In this document: positions 60,201 through 64,000 of the stretch, piece after piece | Position numbering within the stretch: position 1 is the stretch's first letter | Layout of the letters: every line of letters begins with the position of its first letter | Source: JAJECS01 sp965198185 | Lineage (GTDB): Bacteria > Chloroflexota > UBA11872 | Direction: 5' to 3' | Assembly: GCA_965198185.1 (NCBI GenBank) | Contig: CBDAOU010000002.1 | Coordinates: 2,006,654-2,070,653 of the forward strand | Length of the DNA: 64,000 nucleotides | The notes under the pieces: model-generated | The model's database searches: none | Seen by the model: the letters and a program-made list of their open reading frames with translations, nothing else | What the model was told of the DNA's origin: nothing | Translations under genes and position numbers: made by a program

Positions 60201-61059
60201 ATGATCGTCATATTTGAGGTCGGCTCGCATGTGATCGGCTGGATCCCGCGACCGATCTCGACGGCGATTGCGCGCGTGTTGGGCACGCTGGCGTTCCTGC
60301 TTGTCCCGCGCGTGCGCCGCAACACGATCGCCAACATGGCGGTCGTGCTGGACCTGCCGCCCTCAGACCCTCGCGTGCAAAGCCTCGCCCGGCGGTCGGT
60401 GGTGGCGTTCGTGGATCACGTGTTTGACTTCGTGCGCAGCTTCCGACTGTCGCAAGCTGATTTGATCAGGCGCACCGTGCGCATCGAGGGCTTCGAGCAT
60501 TTCAAGGCGCTCCACGAGCAGCGCAAGGGCGGCATCATGATCACGGCCCATTTCGGGAACTGGGAATGGTGCGGCGGGCTGGTCTCGCTGGACCACCCGA
60601 CGCACGCGGTCGCCGAGACTATGCGCAGCCGCGCGATGACCGGCATGCTGGACCACGTGCGGGCCAAGCTCGACCTCCATAGCATTCAGCTCGGGAGCGC
60701 CGCGCGGGAGATATTGCGGGCGCTGCGTCGCGGCGAGTACGTCGCGCTGCTGGCCGACCGGCCCACGCCGGGACGAGGCGTGCAGGTGGAGTTTTTCGGA
60801 CGCGCTGGCGTGGGTGCCGCCAGGGTCGGCCGCCCTAGCGCAGCGCGCCGGCAGTCCGCTGATGGTGGGCGGCATGACGCGCAACGGCGACGGCACCTAT
60901 ACCGGACACGCGATGCCGCCGATCTTCTGGGACCGCAGCATGCCGCGGGACGAAGCCGTGCAGCACGGCATGCAGCAAGTGATGTGGGACCTCGAGGCGC
61001 TCATCCGCAAGGCGCCCGAGCAGTGGTACATGTTCCGGTCCATGTGGGAGACCCCCTGA
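60201..61059 (+). pseudogene. Lysophospholipid/PIM acyltransferase (LpxL/PatA-like), one +1 frameshift
   Basis: The first ~200 codons encode an LpxL-HtrB/PatA-type acyltransferase: the HxxxxD/E catalytic site is ITAHFGNWEWCGGLVSL, followed by ALLADRPTPGRGVQVEFFGR. At ~60807 one extra base shifts the frame. The correct continuation, AWVPPGSAALAQRAGSPLMV and WYMFRSMWETP, is in the next frame and stops at TGA 61059. Removing one G rebuilds a ~285-residue protein. By context (PimA-like and PI-synthase genes downstream) it matches PatA, which acylates the mannose of phosphatidylinositol mannoside. The apparent 680-residue fusion with the next gene is an artefact of the shift. Confidence 0.85.
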
Positions 61060-61061
61060 GC

Positions 61062-62243
61062 ATGCGCATCCTCCAGGTCTCGCCCTACGATTTCCCCTAT
61101 CCCGGCGGGGTGACGGAGCACGTGCTGGCGCTCGACCGCGAGTTCCGCGCGCTGGGGCATGAGGTCGCGATCATGGCGCCCTCGTCGGCGGAGACGCCCG
61201 ACATCGAGACCCCCAATTTCTACCGGGTCGGCCGCCGCATCGTGCCGCTGCCCGTGAACCAATCAACGGCCCGGCTCACGCTGTCGCCGGCGCTCCTGCC
61301 GCGGGTGCGGCGCGTCCTGGACGAGCGCAAGTTCGACGTGGTCCACCTGCAGGAACCGCTGGTGCCCGCCTTGCCGCTCACCGTGCTGCGCCACTCACGG
61401 GCGCTCAACGTCGGCACGTTTCATGCCGCGCGGAAGTCGGCGTTCGTCTATCACACCACGCGCCCGCTCATCCGGCGGCTGCAACGCAAGCTCGACGGCA
61501 AGATTGCGGTGTCCCAGGCGGCGCGGGACCTGGTGAACCGGTCCTACCGCGGCGAGTACCGCATCATTCCCAACGGCATCGACGTCGAGTTCTACGGTCG
61601 GGAGGTCGAGCCGCTGCCGCAGCTTGACGACGGCCACTTCAACGTTCTCTTCGTGGGGCGGTTCGACAAGCGCAAGGGGTTGTCGGTGCTGCTGCGCGCC
61701 ATGCAGCTCGTCCAGCAGATGCAGCCCCGCACGCGGCTGGTGCTCGTGGGGGCGTACCGTCCCCGCCAGCGCCGTATCTACCAGCGCCAGGTCAACCAGC
61801 TCGGCCTGCGCAATGTCGTGTTTGCCGGCTATGTGAGTCAAGAGGACAAGCAGCGTTACCTCAAGAGCGCGCACGTCTTTTGCTCGCCGGCGCTTGGCGG
61901 GGAGAGCCAAGGAGTGGTGCTGCTGGAGGCCATGGCCGCCGGTCTGCCGGTGGTGGCCAGCGACATTCCGGGCTACCGCGCGCTGCTGCTGGACGGCGAG
62001 GGCGCGCTGCTGGTGCCGCCCAAGGATCACGCGGCGCTGGCGCGCACCCTGCTGCGCCTGATGCGCAACGAGACGAAACGCGCGCATATGACCGAGTTCG
62101 GCGAGCAGCGTGCCCGAGCGTTTGCCTGGCCGAAGATCGCGGCCCGGGTGGTGGAGTACTACGAAGAGCTGCTCAACGAACGCGAGATCGGCGGGCGGTA
62201 CTGGGCCTTCACGCCCGGAGCGGCGGAGGCGGCGGCGCGCTGA
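61062..62243 (+). CDS. pimA: GT4 glycosyltransferase, PimA-like
   Basis: 393 residues from ATG 61062, two bp after the acyltransferase stop. The GT-B fold has the N-terminal acceptor loop VSPYDFPYPGGVTEHVLALD, DVVHLQEPLVPALPLTVL and GTFHAARKSAF. The C-terminal nucleotide-sugar site has NVLFVGRFDKRKGLSVLLRA and the E(x7)E motif GGESQGVVLLEAMAAGLPVV. YDFPYPGGV.EH and the YRIIPNGIDVEFY segment are shared with PimA, the GDP-Man:phosphatidylinositol mannosyltransferase. Specificity is inferred from sequence type and operon context. The stop overlaps the next ATG (TGATG). Confidence 0.88.
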   Translation: MRILQVSPYDFPYPGGVTEHVLALDREFRALGHEVAIMAPSSAETPDIETPNFYRVGRRIVPLPVNQSTARLTLSPALLPRVRRVLDERKFDVVHLQEPLVPALPLTVLRHSRALNVGTFHAARKSAFVYHTTRPLIRRLQRKLDGKIAVSQAARDLVNRSYRGEYRIIPNGIDVEFYGREVEPLPQLDDGHFNVLFVGRFDKRKGLSVLLRAMQLVQQMQPRTRLVLVGAYRPRQRRIYQRQVNQLGLRNVVFAGYVSQEDKQRYLKSAHVFCSPALGGESQGVVLLEAMAAGLPVVASDIPGYRALLLDGEGALLVPPKDHAALARTLLRLMRNETKRAHMTEFGEQRARAFAWPKIAARVVEYYEELLNEREIGGRYWAFTPGAAEAAAR

Positions 62244-62866
62244 TGATCAACCAACGCCTGCAGGCCCGATCACGCCGCCTGGCCGAGTTGGTGGTGACGC
62301 CGCTGGCCCGCACCGGGATCGATCCGAACGTGCTGACCATCACCGGCCTCGTCCTAGCCTTCCCCACGGCAGTGGTGCTCGCGCTCGGTTGGCAGGTCGC
62401 CGGAGGGGTGATGCTGCTGTTCAGCGGCGGCTTCGACATGTTCGACGGCGCCGTGGCCCGCGTCAGCAACCGGCGGTCCGACTTCGGCGCGTTCCTGGAC
62501 TCGACCCTGGACCGCTGGGGCGAAGGGGTGATCTTCACCGGACTCACCTGGTATTTCGTCGACGTTGGCGCGCAGGCGGAGACGGTGCTGGCACTGCTGA
62601 CGCTGATTGGTTCCATGCTGATCAGCTACACACGCGCCCGCGCCGAGGGCCTGGGCGTGGACTGCAAGGTCGGCGTTTTCCAGCGGCCCGAACGGCTGAT
62701 CGTGCTGGGCATCGCGCTGCTCACGCCGTTCGGGGTGCTCAGCGGGGCCATGTGGTTTCTCGCCATCGCCACCCAGCTCACCGCCGCCCAGCGCGTGTTG
62801 CACGTGCACAGCGAGATCGAGCGCGCCAAGGCGGCGGCGAACGACGGAGAGGACCCCGCGCCGTAG
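62243..62866 (+). CDS. CDP-alcohol phosphatidyltransferase, probable phosphatidylinositol(-phosphate) synthase
   Basis: 207 residues. The CDP-alcohol phosphotransferase signature D-x2-DG-x2-AR-x8-G-x3-D-x3-D is complete in FDMFDGAVARVSNRRSDFGA and FLDSTLDRWGEG. About six transmembrane helices follow (VLTITGLVLAFPTAVVLALG, VMLLFSGGF, then LLTLIGSMLISYTRARAEG). The N-terminus RSRRLAELVVTPLARTGIDP matches the PgsA1/PIPS branch that joins CDP-diacylglycerol with inositol phosphate. Operon position with ino1 supports this over phosphatidylglycerophosphate synthase. Confidence 0.88.
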   Translation: MINQRLQARSRRLAELVVTPLARTGIDPNVLTITGLVLAFPTAVVLALGWQVAGGVMLLFSGGFDMFDGAVARVSNRRSDFGAFLDSTLDRWGEGVIFTGLTWYFVDVGAQAETVLALLTLIGSMLISYTRARAEGLGVDCKVGVFQRPERLIVLGIALLTPFGVLSGAMWFLAIATQLTAAQRVLHVHSEIERAKAAANDGEDPAP

Positions 62867-62881
62867 GCGACAGTCCCAGGC

Positions 62882-64000
62882 CTACCAGTTCGTGACCGAG
62901 CCGTCCCGGCGGCGGAGTTCGGGGATTGGGCGCATCTGGAACGGGTGATTGGCCGCGGCCTCCTCGTCAATGTCCACGCCGATCCCGGGCGCGGTGGGCG
63001 CAATGAGGTGGCCGTCCTCGAACGTCATCTGCTGCGGGAACACGTCCGCCAGCGCTCCCGGCAGCTCCGGCAGCTCCTGCACGCCGACCAAGGGGCTGGC
63101 GATGTCCAGATGCACGCACGCCGCCAGCGAGATTGGTCCCATGGGGCTGTGCGGCGCGAGGTATTGGTGATGCGACTCGGCCCAGCCGGCGATCTTCCGC
63201 GCCTCGGTGAACCCGCCGACGATGCACAGGTCGGTGCGCACGTAGTCGATCAGATCGCCCTCGATGAGCGGCTGGAAGTCCCACTTGGAGGCCAGCTCCT
63301 CGCCGCCGGCAATGGGGACGTGGGTATGGCGGCGCACGTAGGCATAGGCCTCGGGCCGCTCGGAGCGCACGGGGTCCTCGGCGAAGAAGATGTCCAGCGG
63401 CTCAAGCCCCTTGCACAACCGCACGGCGTCATTCGGGTCGAGCCGGGTGTGAAAGTCGACGCAGATTTCGATGTCCGGGCCGACGTGCCGGCGCATGGCC
63501 TCGGTGACCTCGATGGCGGCCGGCACGCCGCGCCGAGGCTCCAGCACCCCGCCCTGCGGCTCGACACCGGGAAAGCCGTAGCGCACGAAGCGATAGCCCT
63601 GCGCCAGCGCGCGATCGGCGTCGGCCAGCAGCGCGTCGAGGGTTTTGCCGGTGACATGCGGGTAGCACACCACGCCGTCGCGGCACCTGCCGCCGAGCAG
63701 CTCCCAAACGGGGACGCCGAGCGCCTTGCCCTTGATGTCCCAGAGGGCAATGTCGATGGCCGAGATCGCCGCCCCCAAGATGGGTCCGGCCTTGAAGAAG
63801 CTGCCGCGGAACATCCGCTGCCACAGGTGGTCGATGCGGCGCGGGTCCTCACCGATCAACAGCGGGCGGAAGTGCTCGATCACGCCCTGAACCGCGCGCT
63901 CCTTGCCGGTGATGGCGGACTCGCCCAGGCCGTAGATCCCCCGGTCGGTCTCGACCTTGGTGATCAGGTAGTTCATGTTCCGGTGCTCAGCGAAGACCGG
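62882..64000 (-). CDS. Mandelate racemase/muconate lactonizing enzyme family protein, 5' end outside window
   Basis: The frame is open from 62882 to the window edge, and residues upstream of the first internal ATG (63976) continue in frame, so the N-terminus is cut off. The enolase-superfamily barrel has VCYPHVTGKTLDALLADADR, the metal ligands in EICVDFHTRLDPNDA (Asp), FFAEDPVRSE (Glu) and IAGGEELASKWDF (Glu), and the acid/base His in YLAPHSPMGPISLAACVH. This D-E-E-His pattern is that of the mannonate/galactonate-dehydratase-like subgroup. The sugar-acid substrate is not determined. It is convergent with the PI-synthase gene. Confidence 0.9.
   Translation of the reverse strand, partial: PVFAEHRNMNYLITKVETDRGIYGLGESAITGKERAVQGVIEHFRPLLIGEDPRRIDHLWQRMFRGSFFKAGPILGAAISAIDIALWDIKGKALGVPVWELLGGRCRDGVVCYPHVTGKTLDALLADADRALAQGYRFVRYGFPGVEPQGGVLEPRRGVPAAIEVTEAMRRHVGPDIEICVDFHTRLDPNDAVRLCKGLEPLDIFFAEDPVRSERPEAYAYVRRHTHVPIAGGEELASKWDFQPLIEGDLIDYVRTDLCIVGGFTEARKIAGWAESHHQYLAPHSPMGPISLAACVHLDIASPLVGVQELPELPGALADVFPQQMTFEDGHLIAPTAPGIGVDIDEEAAANHPFQMRPIPELRRRDGSVTNW

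Noticed and set aside
60201..62243. 680-residue acyltransferase-glycosyltransferase fusion
   Set aside because: The middle (~60810-61060) is nonsense in this frame, while the next frame holds conserved acyltransferase sequence ending at TGA 61059. One inserted base creates the apparent fusion.

Overview
This is a GC-rich, gene-dense bacterial chromosome segment with almost no intergenic space and many stop/start overlaps (ATGA, GTGA, TGATG). I infer an uncultured member of the Chloroflexota, for example a marine or sponge-associated Dehalococcoidia/SAR202- or Caldilinea-like lineage. Supporting signs are the exported proteins with long Thr/Pro linkers, the recurrent 'GYP...QYF.RGRLE' surface module, the mix of URO-D, MR/MLE and amidohydrolase enzymes, and the GC content. 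No rRNA, tRNA, CRISPR array, insertion sequence or prophage was found, so the taxonomic call is inference.

Layout. 1-7.2 kb: a partial VTT membrane protein diverges from fpg. A minus-strand operon rpmH-rnpA-yidD-yidC-jag-pfkB-rqcH follows, in which YidC carries an inserted PstS-like solute-binding domain. 7.4-17.2 kb: citrate synthase, an amidase, exported lipoproteins, an M29 aminopeptidase, an OmpR-type two-component system and a Crp/Fnr regulator. 17.2-19.6 kb: ArsA and SelD. SelD is a selenoprotein, with an in-frame UGA at its active site that ordinary gene calling truncates. 19.6-24 kb: an exported HELQH protein, tyrS behind a probable short T-box leader, tag and a BNR-repeat protein. 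24.2-26.1 kb: an AT-richer methyltransferase-like gene overlapping an SPL-type radical SAM gene.

26.3-44.9 kb: an SHMT-GcvT fusion of 1057 residues, a molybdopterin oxidoreductase, a beta-lactamase-fold protein, a GEVED lipoprotein, a pterin/7-deazaguanine group (pteridine reductase-like, queD, queC), a methyltransferase, trmH, a 2-hydroxyacid dehydrogenase, a threonine-synthase-like enzyme, UDP-sugar dehydrogenase, LysM and MFS proteins, an XRE/zinc-ribbon protein and thioredoxin with a clear terminator. 45-48 kb is accessory: repeats, a DUF433-type antitoxin whose PIN-like toxin is cut off at a repeat, and a DUF4145 protein. 48-56.7 kb: pyruvate-dehydrogenase-like E2/E1beta/E1alpha, an isopropylmalate-type dehydrogenase, DUF721, recF, a NodB deacetylase and a URO-D-family protein. 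56.8-64 kb: rny, then an ArsR-regulated operon ino1-acyltransferase-pimA-like-CDP-alcohol phosphatidyltransferase, which looks like a complete phosphatidylinositol(mannoside) pathway, then a partial MR/MLE enzyme.

Three genes (E1beta, deacetylase, acyltransferase) are interrupted by five frameshifts, all single-base insertions. This points to sequence error at least as much as to gene decay.
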